Shown: positions 7,975-20,570 of the stretch, one piece after another | Layout: every line of letters begins with the position of its first letter | Position numbering within the stretch: the first letter of the stretch is position 1 | Assembly: GCF_015355785.1 (NCBI RefSeq) | Contig: NZ_JADKYW010000003.1 | Coordinates: forward strand, 370,231 to 434,230 | Source: Arthrobacter gandavensis | GTDB lineage: Bacteria; Actinomycetota; Actinomycetes; Actinomycetales; Micrococcaceae | DNA: 64,000 nucleotides | Reading direction: 5' to 3' | Position numbers and translations under genes: made by a program | Notes under the pieces: model-generated | What the model was told of the DNA's origin: nothing | The model's input: only the letters and a program-made list of their open reading frames with translations | The model's database searches: none

Positions 7975-9429
7975 CTAGGGCTGCGGGGCCTTCGCTGCCG
8001 GGCGTCCAAGGTCATCTTTCGGGGCCTCGTCTTCCGGGGCGGATGCTGCGTCCGGCGCGCCGGCCCGGGAAGATCGCTTCACCCGGAGGACAGCCAGGGC
8101 GCCGCCGGCACCCACCACGAGGATCAGGCCGCTGAAGCCGAGGACCAGTCCGGCTGGGAGCGGGTCGTTCCCTGCCTGGGGGTCTGCTGCTTCGGGAACC
8201 TGCGGCTCCGGAATATCCGGAAGACTTTGGCCCGGCGCTGGCGCAGGCGCTTCCGCGCTCGGTGCTTCGCCGCGGCGGTGGATCCGGATCCACTCTTCGA
8301 TGGTCCCCAGCGGGTTGCCCGCTACGGCCGGCACGTCAGTATTGAGCGCCGCGGCTGCGTCTACTATGCCGTAGCCGTACAGCGTATCCCGGCCCGGGGC
8401 CCCGCTGTCCTTGGCGGTAGTAATGATCCGGTTGATTACCTGTGCGGCCGTGAGCTCCGGATAGGCAGAACGGATCAGGGCCGCGACGCCGGACACCAGT
8501 GGAGCAGCAGCCGAGGTCCCGGACCACTCGGCATACCGGGAGGGTCCGCCGGGCAGTCCGCCCACGAGGTGTTCGGCGGGCGCTGCCACACCGATGCTGA
8601 TGCCTTCCGAAGATGAATCCCAGCTGGCCCGTCCCTGCCGGTCAAGTCCGGCAACAGTCAGGACACCCGGAATGGTTGCGGGTGCACCCACCTGGGTCAT
8701 GCCGACGCCGCGGTTTCCGGCGGCCGCCACAATAACGACGTCGTTCTGCTCGGCGTAGAGGAAGGCCTCGTCCCAGCTCTCCGGCCATGAGGTCGACGAC
8801 GACCCCAGGGACATGTTGATGACCTTGGCGCCGTTGTCCACGGCCCAGCGGACAGCGTTGGGCAGCTGGTCGTCAATCGGAATGCCGCCGGGGTTGGAAC
8901 CGCCGATCCAGGCGGACACGGAGAGGACTTCCGCTTTGGGAGCCACTCCCATGATGCCGTCCGGACCGTTTCCGGGACCTGAATACTCCTCGGCTTCTTT
9001 GTCCTTGTCCTGGTCTTTTTCCTTGTCGTCACCTTTGTCGGCCTCGGCGGCGTGCCCGCGGCCGGCCAGGAGGGTGGCAACCAGGGTGCCGTGCTCGGGG
9101 TTGACGCCCAGGCCCCGGGCGCCGGCAGGATCTCCGGAGCCGGAGACATCCGCTCCCCCGGTAACCGCTCCGGCGAGGTCGGGATGGCTTGTGTCAATGC
9201 CGGTGTCGATGACCGCGACCTTGACGCCTTCGCCCTGCGACGTCTTCCAGGCTTCGGTGATTCCATAATCTGCGAGCCAATACTGCTTGTCCCGCCATTC
9301 GTCCGCGTGTGCGGCCTGCGGCACGGCCAGCTGGAAGAGGATCACGGCGGCGAGGGAGAACGTCCCTGCACCGGCAGCACGCTTCATTGCGGCGCCCCGG
9401 TTCCGGCGCCGTCCTGCTTTCCCGCTCAC
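7975..9429 (-). CDS. Mycosin-like membrane-anchored subtilase (S8 protease)
   Basis: Secreted serine protease tethered by a C-terminal helix. It has a signal peptide (to about AAHA, residue 42), catalytic Asp75 in VAVIDTGID, His113 in NPEHGTLVA, oxyanion Asn239 and Ser306 in SGTSAAAP. A Pro-rich spacer, a membrane segment at about 425-450 and a basic tail follow. This layout is that of mycosins (type VII secretion-associated), but no ESX gene is in the window. A highly charged Asp/Lys/Glu insertion sits at about 128-149. The GTG start overlaps the ppx stop by 4 nt (GTGA), so it belongs to the eno-ftsB-ppx operon. Met15 is an alternative start giving a tighter signal peptide. Confidence 0.85.
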   Translation of the reverse strand: MSGKAGRRRNRGAAMKRAAGAGTFSLAAVILFQLAVPQAAHADEWRDKQYWLADYGITEAWKTSQGEGVKVAVIDTGIDTSHPDLAGAVTGGADVSGSGDPAGARGLGVNPEHGTLVATLLAGRGHAAEADKGDDKEKDQDKDKEAEEYSGPGNGPDGIMGVAPKAEVLSVSAWIGGSNPGGIPIDDQLPNAVRWAVDNGAKVINMSLGSSSTSWPESWDEAFLYAEQNDVVIVAAAGNRGVGMTQVGAPATIPGVLTVAGLDRQGRASWDSSSEGISIGVAAPAEHLVGGLPGGPSRYAEWSGTSAAAPLVSGVAALIRSAYPELTAAQVINRIITTAKDSGAPGRDTLYGYGIVDAAAALNTDVPAVAGNPLGTIEEWIRIHRRGEAPSAEAPAPAPGQSLPDIPEPQVPEAADPQAGNDPLPAGLVLGFSGLILVVGAGGALAVLRVKRSSRAGAPDAASAPEDEAPKDDLGRPAAKAPQP

Positions 9430-11087
9430 CGCAGTGCGCTCAGGGCTATGCCGTCAAGGATGTCGTGTTCCGAGGTGATCGCAGAGTCCACGCGCCCGTC
9501 AGTCAGTTCTTCCATCCGGTCCACGATGGTCTGCCAAATCAGCGCGCCGGCACCGATGACGTCCACGCGCCCGGGGTGCATGTACGGCAGGTCTTCGCGT
9601 TCCGCGCGGCTGAGGTGCAGCAGGGAGGAAGCCGCCTGGTCTACCGCCTGGCTGCTGAGTTCAGTGCCGTGAATCGCCTCGGAGGAGTACTTCGGCAGCT
9701 TCAGTGCATGTGCGGTCACTGTGGTAATGGTTCCGGCCACGCCAATCAGCCGGTCAGCGGTAGCCAGCGGGACGCTTTGGAGGACCTGCGCGATCATGTC
9801 CAGGACGTCGCCGCGGGCAAGGGCGATCTCCGCCTCCGTGGGCGGGTCGGAGACGAGGTGGCGTTCGGTGAACCGGACACAGCCCATGTCCGTGCTCTTG
9901 GCGGCGAGCACTTCGCCGTCAACGCCCAGGACAAATTCGGTGGAGCCGCCGCCCAGGTCGACGACGAGGGTCCGGGCCCCTGATTCGCCGGCCAGTACGC
10001 TTGCGGCTCCGGCGAAGGAAAGGGCCGCTTCTTCGTCACCGGAGATGACCTCGGGTTCAACACCCAGCCGGGCTCGGATACCGTCGGTAAATTCCTCGCG
10101 GTTCTCGGCGTCACGGGTCGCGGAAGTGGCAGCGAAGCGGACTTTCTGCGCACCGTGTTCACGGATCAGCCCGGCGTATTCGTCAGTGGCCGCAAAGGTG
10201 CGTTCAAGTGCGGCGTCAGAGAGGCGTCCGGTGGCGTCAACGCCTTCCCCGAGACGGACGATGCGCATCAGGCGCACTACGTCGGTGAGCCGGGTGGCCC
10301 CGTTTTCCGTCCGTGCGTCGGCGATGAGGAGGCGGATCGAGTTGGTGCCGCAATCCACTGCCGCTACCCGGACAACCCCGTCCGGGCCGCCTGTTTCTTC
10401 GAGGTGTTCCATGCTGTCCTCCTGCTCCCCCGCCGCCTGCCGCTCAACCTGCAGGGCCGCACGCCGGGCCGCCCGTTTCCGGTCCAGTTCCTGAGCGGAG
10501 AGGCCCTGGGTCTTGGTGTGGCGGCTTAGGTCGCGCGAGGGTGCAGGACTACTAGTGTCCCATGCGCCGACACAATAGCACCGGTCCCCGGTCCACCACT
10601 CGGAGATGGCGTCCAGCGCCTCGTCCCCCAGCGGGTTGACGCCCTGGCCGGCGGCCAGCGAGTGGCCTACGAGGACATGCAGGCACTTCACGCGGGTGGG
10701 CATGCCGCCTGCCGAAACGCCGTCGATCTCTGGAACGGGCCCCGTACCTGTACGCTCACCAATCTCGTCGCGGACCTCCAGGTAAGCCTCGTGTGCCTGC
10801 CGGTACCGTTCGGCAAGTTCCGGGTCCTGTTCAAGCCGCGCGGTCATTTCCGCCATGAGGCCGGCGGCCTCGAGACGGGAAACTGCAGCGGTGATGACCG
10901 GGTGGGTGAGATAGTACGTGGTGGGGAAGGGAATCCCGTTGCCCAGGCGCGGGGCGGTGGTAGCCACCAGCGGGTTCCCGCAGACGCAGCGGGCCCCGAT
11001 TTCGACGACGTCGCGGACCGGACGGCCAAGCTGACGGCTCAGGGTCTCCAGGTCTTCCCGGGTCGGGGTGAGCTGCTCAGGGGTCAT
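9426..11087 (-). CDS. ppx: DUF501-exopolyphosphatase (Ppx/GppA) fusion
   Basis: Two proteins that are normally separate in actinobacteria lie in one frame. Residues ~10-165 are a DUF501 domain with its conserved Cys/Pro-rich motifs (GARCVCGNPLV, PFPTTYYLT, TRVKCLHVL). After a charged linker, residues from ~236 form a Ppx/GppA phosphatase with the ASKHA phosphate motif AAVDCGTNSIRLLIAD and the second motif TLVVDLGGGSTEF. That enzyme family hydrolyses polyphosphate or pppGpp. An AGGAGGA site stands 4 nt before an internal ATG at 10412, so a free Ppx of ~328 residues may also be made. The chosen start is ATG 11087; TTG at 11141 is an alternative with poor spacing. Confidence 0.87.
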   Translation of the reverse strand: MTPEQLTPTREDLETLSRQLGRPVRDVVEIGARCVCGNPLVATTAPRLGNGIPFPTTYYLTHPVITAAVSRLEAAGLMAEMTARLEQDPELAERYRQAHEAYLEVRDEIGERTGTGPVPEIDGVSAGGMPTRVKCLHVLVGHSLAAGQGVNPLGDEALDAISEWWTGDRCYCVGAWDTSSPAPSRDLSRHTKTQGLSAQELDRKRAARRAALQVERQAAGEQEDSMEHLEETGGPDGVVRVAAVDCGTNSIRLLIADARTENGATRLTDVVRLMRIVRLGEGVDATGRLSDAALERTFAATDEYAGLIREHGAQKVRFAATSATRDAENREEFTDGIRARLGVEPEVISGDEEAALSFAGAASVLAGESGARTLVVDLGGGSTEFVLGVDGEVLAAKSTDMGCVRFTERHLVSDPPTEAEIALARGDVLDMIAQVLQSVPLATADRLIGVAGTITTVTAHALKLPKYSSEAIHGTELSSQAVDQAASSLLHLSRAEREDLPYMHPGRVDVIGAGALIWQTIVDRMEELTDGRVDSAITSEHDILDGIALSALR

Positions 11088-11171
11088 ACCGGAAGGTCCT
11101 TCCTCGGGGTCCGCACCGGACCCAAAATGATGATGTTTCAATCCACCAGCCTACTGTGCCCGGCGGACGGG

Positions 11172-11945
11172 TCAGGGCGCGGTGGCGGAGCGGACCACTG
11201 AATCCCAGAGTGCATCAACCCACCGGAGGTCCTGCGGAGCCTGCGCTGCGGCCTCTTCGACGTCCTCCACGCTGTTTTCGCCCTTGACGAGGTAGCGGGT
11301 CTCCCCCGGCATCACCAGGAAGATGCGTTCCCGGGCCTGAGCCTTAATGAAGGCCGGGTCTTCCCAGCGGGACAGCGCTTCCTGGAGTTCCTGTCCGGCC
11401 TCCTGTTCGCGGGCGATTTCAGCCTCCAGCGCCGCAATCTCCGAACGCTGCTGCAGGAAGGTGCGGACCGACGGCGCCAGCAGCACGGTGATGACAACCA
11501 TCACGATGCCCAGGGCAAGCAGCCGCCCGGAAAACGACTTCGCGGGCACCGGTTTCAGGGTAGGTTCGTCCCGGGTGAGAGCGGGCGTGGTGTCGGGAGC
11601 CGGAACGTCCCGGCGGATTTCCGCGGCCAGTTCCTGGCGGGCGGCGGCGCGGGCCTCTGACGGATCTGCGGGTTGGGCTTTTGCCGGCCTCGCAAGCTTC
11701 CCCGGTTTGCGGCCGGACGTCCCGGCGGATTCAGCCCGGCTGCCGGCGGTACCGGTTTTCAGCGGGCGCACGGGAGATGAAACAGTCCCCGGGGGCGGCG
11801 TCGTCCGGCTTGTCCTGGCCCCGGACGGGTCCTGGGAACCGGCGGCGCGTTCTTCCCCGGCTTTCTCCCCGGCCGAGGCGGAGCGCCGCGGAGCTGCGCC
11901 GGCCTGGCCGGCGGGCCTGGGTACCTTCGGGCGTCGGGTGGACAT
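11172..11945 (-). CDS. FtsB/DivIC family septum formation initiator
   Basis: Bitopic division protein that in this family forms a complex with FtsL and FtsQ at the septum. A ~140-residue basic, Pro/Ala/Arg-rich cytoplasmic N-terminus precedes one membrane helix (LLALGIVMVVITVLLAP). An extracellular coiled coil (TFLQQRSEIAALEAEIAREQE) and the DivIC signature around PAFIKAQARERIFLVMPGETRYLV follow. The open frame reaches 12086, but ATG 11945 has GGAG just upstream. It lies between eno and the DUF501-ppx fusion, the standard actinobacterial order. The long disordered N-terminus is the only unusual part. Confidence 0.88.
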   Translation of the reverse strand: MSTRRPKVPRPAGQAGAAPRRSASAGEKAGEERAAGSQDPSGARTSRTTPPPGTVSSPVRPLKTGTAGSRAESAGTSGRKPGKLARPAKAQPADPSEARAAARQELAAEIRRDVPAPDTTPALTRDEPTLKPVPAKSFSGRLLALGIVMVVITVLLAPSVRTFLQQRSEIAALEAEIAREQEAGQELQEALSRWEDPAFIKAQARERIFLVMPGETRYLVKGENSVEDVEEAAAQAPQDLRWVDALWDSVVRSATAP

Positions 11946-12060
11946 GCTGCTCCTGTCTTGTGCGGGCTCTTCCGGATTCCTGCCTGCCGGGCGGTGCCCC
12001 CAGCCCCGGGAAGGATTAAGTCCGGGAAAGGACCGTGCAGGGAAGGACCGTGCAGGACCG

Positions 12061-12104
12061 AAAACAGCACCGGCGGGCACCCCCACTATCGAGGGTACCC
12101 ACCG
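12061..12104 (-). terminator. Terminator or attenuator after eno
   Basis: A 12-bp stem with two G-U pairs (12071-12082 with 12093-12104), followed on the minus strand by TGCTGTTTT. It would set eno expression above that of the downstream ftsB-ppx genes. Confidence 0.65.
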
Positions 12105-12116
12105 GAGGCGGTGTTG

Positions 12117-14195
<2,079 letters not shown>

Positions 14196-14203
<8 letters not shown>

Positions 14204-15347
14204 GTGCGCCGCTGAAGCCTTCGGTGATGTACTCGGCGAGCACCGCCCGTTCTTCCAGCGGAAGGAACGCGGCGTTGGCTGCGTTCAGGGTCAGCTCCAG
14301 CAGATCGTCCAGGCCGTAGCCGAAGGTGGTGGTCAGCAGCTCGAATTCGTCGGTCAGGCTGACGCCGCTCATGAGCCGGTTGTCCGTGTTGACGGTAACA
14401 ACAAAACCGGTCTGGAACAGCAGGTCGATCGGGTGGGACTCGATGTCCGGTCCGAAGGACTCGACGGCGCCGGTCTGCAGGTTTGAGGACGGGCAGATCT
14501 CCAGCGGGATCCCCCGGTCGCGGACCCACGCCGCCACATCCCCCAGGGTGACCATGCCCACCGAGCTGTCCTCGCCGGCGTCGGGCGCTTCCTCGTCTTC
14601 AAAGTCGACTTCGATGTCCTCGGCGATCCGCACGCCGTGGCCCAGCCGCAGCGCGCGGCCGTGGACCAGGGCATCGGTGATGCTTTCAACACCGGCGGCC
14701 TCGCCTGCGTGCACTGTGACCGGGAACATCTGCTCGGCCAGGTAGGTGAAGGCATCCTTGAACCGGGAGGGCGGGAAGCCGTCCTCGGCCCCTGCAATGT
14801 CGAAGCCTACGGCTCCGCGGTCCCGGTGCCGGACGGCGAGTTCGGCGATTTCCATGCCGCGGTCGCCGTGGCGCATGGCGGTGATCAGCTGGCCAACCTG
14901 GATCAGGCTGCCGGCGGCCTCCGCGGCCTGCACGCCTGCTTCGAGGCCTTCCTGCACGGCTTCGACGGCTTCGTCCAGGCTGAGGCCGGCGGCCAGGTGC
15001 TGCTCCGGCGCCCAGCGGACTTCGGCATACACGACGCCGTCTTCAACGAGGTCCTCGACGAACTCTCGGGCAACGCGGGCCAGGCCTTCGCGGGTCTGCA
15101 TGACGGCAATGGTGTGGTCGAAGGTCTCCAGGTAGCGGACCAGGGAACCGGAGTTGGCGGATTCGCGGAACCACTCCCCGAGGGCAACGGGGTCTGTGGA
15201 CGGCAGCGTGTGTCCAACGGCTTCGGCAAGCTCCACGATGGTGGCCGGGCGCAGCCCGCCGTCGAGGTGGTCGTGCAGCGAAACCTTGGGCAGGACACGG
15301 ATGTCGAAGCTGGAAAGGGCAGCGGGATTAGTAATGGGCTCAGTCAC
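14196..15347 (-). CDS. add: Adenosine deaminase
   Basis: Zn2+-dependent deamination of (deoxy)adenosine to (deoxy)inosine. Zn ligands are visible in VSLHDHLDGGLRP (residues ~23-35) and HAGEAAG; the catalytic Glu follows that His, then LGHGVRIAED and VTVNTDNRLMSG complete the site. Length 383 fits the actinobacterial form. An acidic insertion (VDFEDEEAPDAGEDSS) sits between the third and fourth motifs. It is part of the salvage cluster with thymidine phosphorylase, cytidine deaminase and the nucleoside importer upstream on the same strand. Confidence 0.94.
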
Positions 15348-15380
15348 ACGCCAACTCTACGTGAGGGGCACCCGGAGCGC

Positions 15381-16046
15381 TCAAGGCTCGGACTTGACGC
15401 CCTCTTCCAGCGGCTGGCTGGTGCGGATGGGGGTTGGCCCGCGCAGTTTGGCTATGATCCGGTCGATGATCAGGCCAAGCACCAGGGCAACGGCGATCGC
15501 GACGACGACGGCGAGCAGGTGGTTTTCCTTGAACCAGGCTCCGGCGAGGGCCCCGATCGCAACGGAGTACGCGGCCCAGAGGACTGCCGACATCCCCGTC
15601 AGCGCCACGAACATGCGCCGCGGATAGCGGGTGGCGCCGGCGGTCAGGTTGACCACCACCCGGCCAACCGGAATGAACCGCGCAATCAGGATCAGGGATA
15701 CGGCACGCTTCTCCAGCTCGCGGCCGGCCCAGACGAAACCGCGCTGCATCCGCGGTCCGCGCATCCACCTGTACCTGTCGGTGCGCAGTGTGCGGCCCAA
15801 AGCGTAGGCGATGTTGTCCCCAACAAAAGCACCCGCTGCGGCGGAGACAAAGATCAGCCAGGCGTTGGGGCCGCCTTCGAGAAAGACGAGGGCGGAAAGT
15901 CCAACAACCAGTGACTCGCTCGGGATGGGCGGGAAGAACCCGTCAAGCAGGCAACAGGCGAAGAGCACCAGGTAAACCCAGGGGGCTCCGGAGTAGGTCA
16001 GGACAAAGTCATTGATGGTGTCCATTACGGCGTTTAGAACGTCCAA
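15381..16046 (-). CDS. DedA family membrane protein
   Basis: Polytopic membrane protein of the DedA/VTT superfamily, whose members move phospholipid or undecaprenyl-phosphate headgroups across the membrane. The family motifs EsLVVGLSALVFLEGG near residues 44-58, AFVGDNIAYALGR, FIPVGRVVVNLTAGATR and a C-terminal helix are present. At 221 residues it is normal. It sits between deoA and add without a nucleoside-related role of its own. A 130-nt leader separates it from deoA, so it may have its own promoter. Confidence 0.85.
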   Translation of the reverse strand: MDVLNAVMDTINDFVLTYSGAPWVYLVLFACCLLDGFFPPIPSESLVVGLSALVFLEGGPNAWLIFVSAAAGAFVGDNIAYALGRTLRTDRYRWMRGPRMQRGFVWAGRELEKRAVSLILIARFIPVGRVVVNLTAGATRYPRRMFVALTGMSAVLWAAYSVAIGALAGAWFKENHLLAVVVAIAVALVLGLIIDRIIAKLRGPTPIRTSQPLEEGVKSEP

Positions 16047-16178
16047 TGGGCGGCACTCCTCGGGTCGGTGTCTGTCATCTACAACGATGCCACTTTTGAA
16101 TCAGTGCCCGTCACCGGGCATGTCCCCTAAAACACCCTGAGCAACCCTGCCTGAGCCCTGAGTCCCCTGCCTCCCCTG

Positions 16179-17462
16179 CTAGCTGATCCGGTCGATGATC
16201 AGCGGCTGGATGCCCGAAGCCTGGGAAGCGATAACGGCTGCCCCCTCGAGGGCTTCCTTTGCCCGCTCGAACTTCTCCGGGGTGTCCGTCAGCAGCGTCA
16301 TGAGCGGCTGGCCGGCCTGAACCGTGTCTCCGGGCTTGGCGTGCAGGCGTACGCCCGCCCCGGCCTGCACGGCGTCTTCCTTCCGCGCGCGTCCGGCCCC
16401 GAGCCGCCAGGCAGCAACGCCGACGGAGAGGGCATCAAGCTCAGTGAGCACGCCGTCTGCGGCGGCCTTGATGGTCTCCGATTCCCTCGCCACAGGCAGT
16501 TCAGCGTCCGGGTCCCCGCCCTGGGCGGAGATCATCCGGCGCCAAACATCCATGGCACGTCCGTCCTGCAGCGCTGCCGCCGGATCGGCGTCGGGCTGGC
16601 CCGCCGCTGCGAGCATCTCCTTCGCCAGTGCCACGGTCAGCTCCACGACGTCGGAAGGGCCGCCTCCTGCGAGCACCTCCACGGACTCCTGGACTTCGAT
16701 GGCGTTGCCCGCGGTCAGACCCAGCGGAGTGGACATGTTGGTGAGCAACGCCACAGTGTTTACACCGGCGTCTTTACCCAGTGTGACCATGGTCCGGGCC
16801 AGTTCACGGGCGTCGTCGGCATTCTTCATGAACGCGCCGGAGCCCACCTTGACATCCAGGACCAGCGAGCCGGTTCCTTCGGCGATCTTCTTGCTCATGA
16901 TCGAAGAGGCAATCAGCGGGATGGCTTCCACCGTTGCGGTCACGTCTCGCAGGGCGTAGAGCTTCTTGTCCGCCGGGGCCAAGCCCGCCCCGGCAGCACA
17001 GATCACTGCGCCGACGTCGGCCAGCTGGGACATCATCTCGTCGTTGCTGAGCGCCGCTCGCCAGCCGGGAATGGCTTCGAGCTTGTCCAGTGTCCCGCCG
17101 GTGTGGCCCAGGCCGCGGCCGGAGAGCTGCGGCACGGCCACGCCGAAGACTGCGACGAGCGGGGCCAGCGGCAGGGTGATCTTGTCCCCCACGCCGCCGG
17201 TCGAGTGCTTGTCCGACGTCGGCTTGCCCAGCGAGGAGAAGTCCATCCGCTCGCCCGAGGCGATCATCGCCGCCGTCCAGCGGGAGATTTCCTCCCGGTT
17301 CATCCCGTTGAGGAGGATGGCCATGTTGAGGGCGGCCATCTGCTCGTCTGCGATGACGCCCCGGGTGTAGGCGTCGATGGTCCAGTCGATCTGTTCCGGG
17401 CTGAGTGTGCCCCGGTCCCGCTTGACGCGGATGATGTCAACGGTGTCAAAGCGCTCGCTCAT
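16179..17462 (-). CDS. deoA: Thymidine phosphorylase
   Basis: Phosphorolysis of thymidine or deoxyuridine to base plus 2-deoxyribose-1-phosphate. The signature KHSTGGVGDKITLPLAP near residues 84-100 binds phosphate. Further family blocks are LSGRGLGHTGGTLDKLEAIPG and the C-terminal pyrimidine-nucleoside-phosphorylase domain with GVRLHAKPGDTVQAGQPL. At 427 residues it has normal length. The start overlaps the cdd stop by 4 nt, so it is coupled to cytidine deaminase in the salvage operon. Confidence 0.95.
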   Translation of the reverse strand: MSERFDTVDIIRVKRDRGTLSPEQIDWTIDAYTRGVIADEQMAALNMAILLNGMNREEISRWTAAMIASGERMDFSSLGKPTSDKHSTGGVGDKITLPLAPLVAVFGVAVPQLSGRGLGHTGGTLDKLEAIPGWRAALSNDEMMSQLADVGAVICAAGAGLAPADKKLYALRDVTATVEAIPLIASSIMSKKIAEGTGSLVLDVKVGSGAFMKNADDARELARTMVTLGKDAGVNTVALLTNMSTPLGLTAGNAIEVQESVEVLAGGGPSDVVELTVALAKEMLAAAGQPDADPAAALQDGRAMDVWRRMISAQGGDPDAELPVARESETIKAAADGVLTELDALSVGVAAWRLGAGRARKEDAVQAGAGVRLHAKPGDTVQAGQPLMTLLTDTPEKFERAKEALEGAAVIASQASGIQPLIIDRIS

Positions 17463-17881
17463 TTGCCTGCCTGCCCTTCCAGGTGCTGCGGCCCGAAAGC
17501 ATCGGGCAGCACTTCGTCCATGGTACGGATGCCGCTGACGGTCAGCAGCTGCATGCCCGGTGCCCTGAATTCATAGAGCAGCTGGCGGCAGCGCCCGCAC
17601 GGCATGAGGATTTCGCCTCCGCCGTCTACGCAGGTGAAGGCAACCAGACGTCCGCCGCCGGTCATGTTCAGCTGGCTGATCATGGAGCATTCGGCGCACA
17701 AGGTCAGGCCGTAGCTGGCGTTCTCGATGTTGCAGCCGGAAACAATCCGGCCGTCATCGGTCAGCGCCGCTGCTCCCACGGGGTAGCGGGAGTAGGGAAC
17801 GTAGGCGTGGGCCATGGCCGAGCGGGCGGCTGCCTGCAGGATGTCCCAGTCGATTTCAGGCGCAGGGGTGGCTGCGTTCAT
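17459..17881 (-). CDS. cdd: Cytidine deaminase
   Basis: Zn2+-dependent deamination of (deoxy)cytidine to (deoxy)uridine. The catalytic block NASYGLTLCAECSMISQ holds the first Zn Cys and the proton-shuttle Glu (CAE motif), and MPCGRCRQLLYEF supplies the PCxxC ligands. The substrate-binding block YSRYPVGAAAL is near the N-terminus. 140 residues is typical of the small tetrameric form. It lies 35 nt after the second importer permease and overlaps deoA by 4 nt, linking uptake directly to salvage. Confidence 0.95.
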   Translation of the reverse strand: MNAATPAPEIDWDILQAAARSAMAHAYVPYSRYPVGAAALTDDGRIVSGCNIENASYGLTLCAECSMISQLNMTGGGRLVAFTCVDGGGEILMPCGRCRQLLYEFRAPGMQLLTVSGIRTMDEVLPDAFGPQHLEGQAGK

Positions 17882-17916
17882 CTATGTGTCCTTTTGTCCG
17901 TTTGGAGGGGCGGGGA

Positions 17917-19202
17917 TCAGCTCTTGATGTAGGGAATGCCGCTGGCTGCCGGCGCCCTGGACTTACCGACCACACCGGCGACGGCGAAGATGGTCACCAC
18001 GTAGGGCAGCATAGCCAGGAACTGGTTCGGCACCGGGGTGCCGAGCAGGCTGAGTACGGACTGCAGGTTGGAGGCGAAACCGAACAGCAGCGCGGCGAAC
18101 AGTGCGCCAATCGGATTCCAGCGGCCGAGGATCAGCGCGGCAAGGGCAATGTAGCCCTGGCCGGAGGTCATGTCCCGGTTGAAGGAGGACACTGAAACGA
18201 GGGTGAAGAAGGCACCGCCGACGCCGGCAACCGCACCTGCGAGCAGGACGTTCCAGAACCGCATGCGGTTCACGTTGATGCCCACGGTGTCCGCCGCCTT
18301 GGGGTGCTCGCCCACGGCACGGGTCCGCAGCCCCCATTTGGTGTGGAAGAGGCCGAAGTAGATGGCCGCGACGGCAATGTACATCAGGTAGCCTATGACG
18401 GACTGATCGAACAGGATCGGGCCCAGGATCGGAATATCCGAAAGCACCGGGATTGCGATCTTGTCCAGGCGCGGAGGCGAGTTCCACTTGGCCGAGTCCG
18501 CACTGAGCACGGTGGAGAAGAGGAAGCCTGTCAGGCCGGAGACAAGCACGTTCAGCACGACGCCGACGATCACCTGGTTCACGATGTACTTGATGCTGAA
18601 CACCGCGAGCACCAGGGAAACCAGGACACCGGCAACGGCCGCGGCGAACAGGCCCACGAAGGCGTTGCCGGACAGCGAGCCTGCCACGGCGGCGGCAAAG
18701 GCACCGAAAAGCAGCTGGCCTTCAATGGCAATGTTCACGACGCCGGAGCGCTCACACAGCACGCCGGACAGCGAGCCGAAGATCAGCGGGAACGCCAGCG
18801 TGAAGGACCCGGCCAGCAGGCCGTACAGTGCAACGCTGGGGCTGCGGGCACTGCCCACGGCCCAGGTGAGGAACGCGGCAATGAAGAACACGGCGAACAC
18901 CGTGATCAGCCAGCCGGGGACGTGCTGGTACCGGTTGACCAGGATAAAGGCGTATGCGGCCGACGCCAGGAGGACCACCGTAGCGATCCAGCCCAGGACG
19001 GGTGCTGACACGACGATTTCGGGCAGCTGGATGGCTGCGTTGGCGTCCGTCAGGCGGAACGTCACGTCGCTGGACGGCGAGCCCAGCCCGAACATGATGA
19101 ATCCGAGGATCGCCAGGACGCCCAGGATGACCGGGGTTTTCCAGCTGCGGATCGGTTTCACGTCTGCCGGCTGGCCCTTGGAGGCGAGAGTTGTTGCGGT
19201 GC

Positions 19203-19206
<4 letters not shown>
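17917..19206 (-). CDS. Nucleoside ABC transporter permease (NupQ-like)
   Basis: Membrane subunit of a BMP-type nucleoside importer (BPD_transp_2 family). The 429-residue protein has about ten hydrophobic helices, the family block LIFGSLSGVLCERSGVVNIAIEGQLL and the cytoplasmic loop TRAVGEHPKAADTVGINV. Most relatives are ~300-330 residues; the extra length is an N-terminal part with three further hydrophobic segments. It overlaps the upstream permease by 4 nt and precedes cdd. Confidence 0.9.

Positions 19207-20566
<1,360 letters not shown>

Positions 20567-20570
<4 letters not shown>

Noticed and set aside
9426..11087. Frameshift explaining the DUF501-Ppx fusion
   Set aside because: Both domains stay intact through a continuous frame and linker; only a lost stop codon, not a frameshift, could create the fusion artificially, and I cannot test that here.
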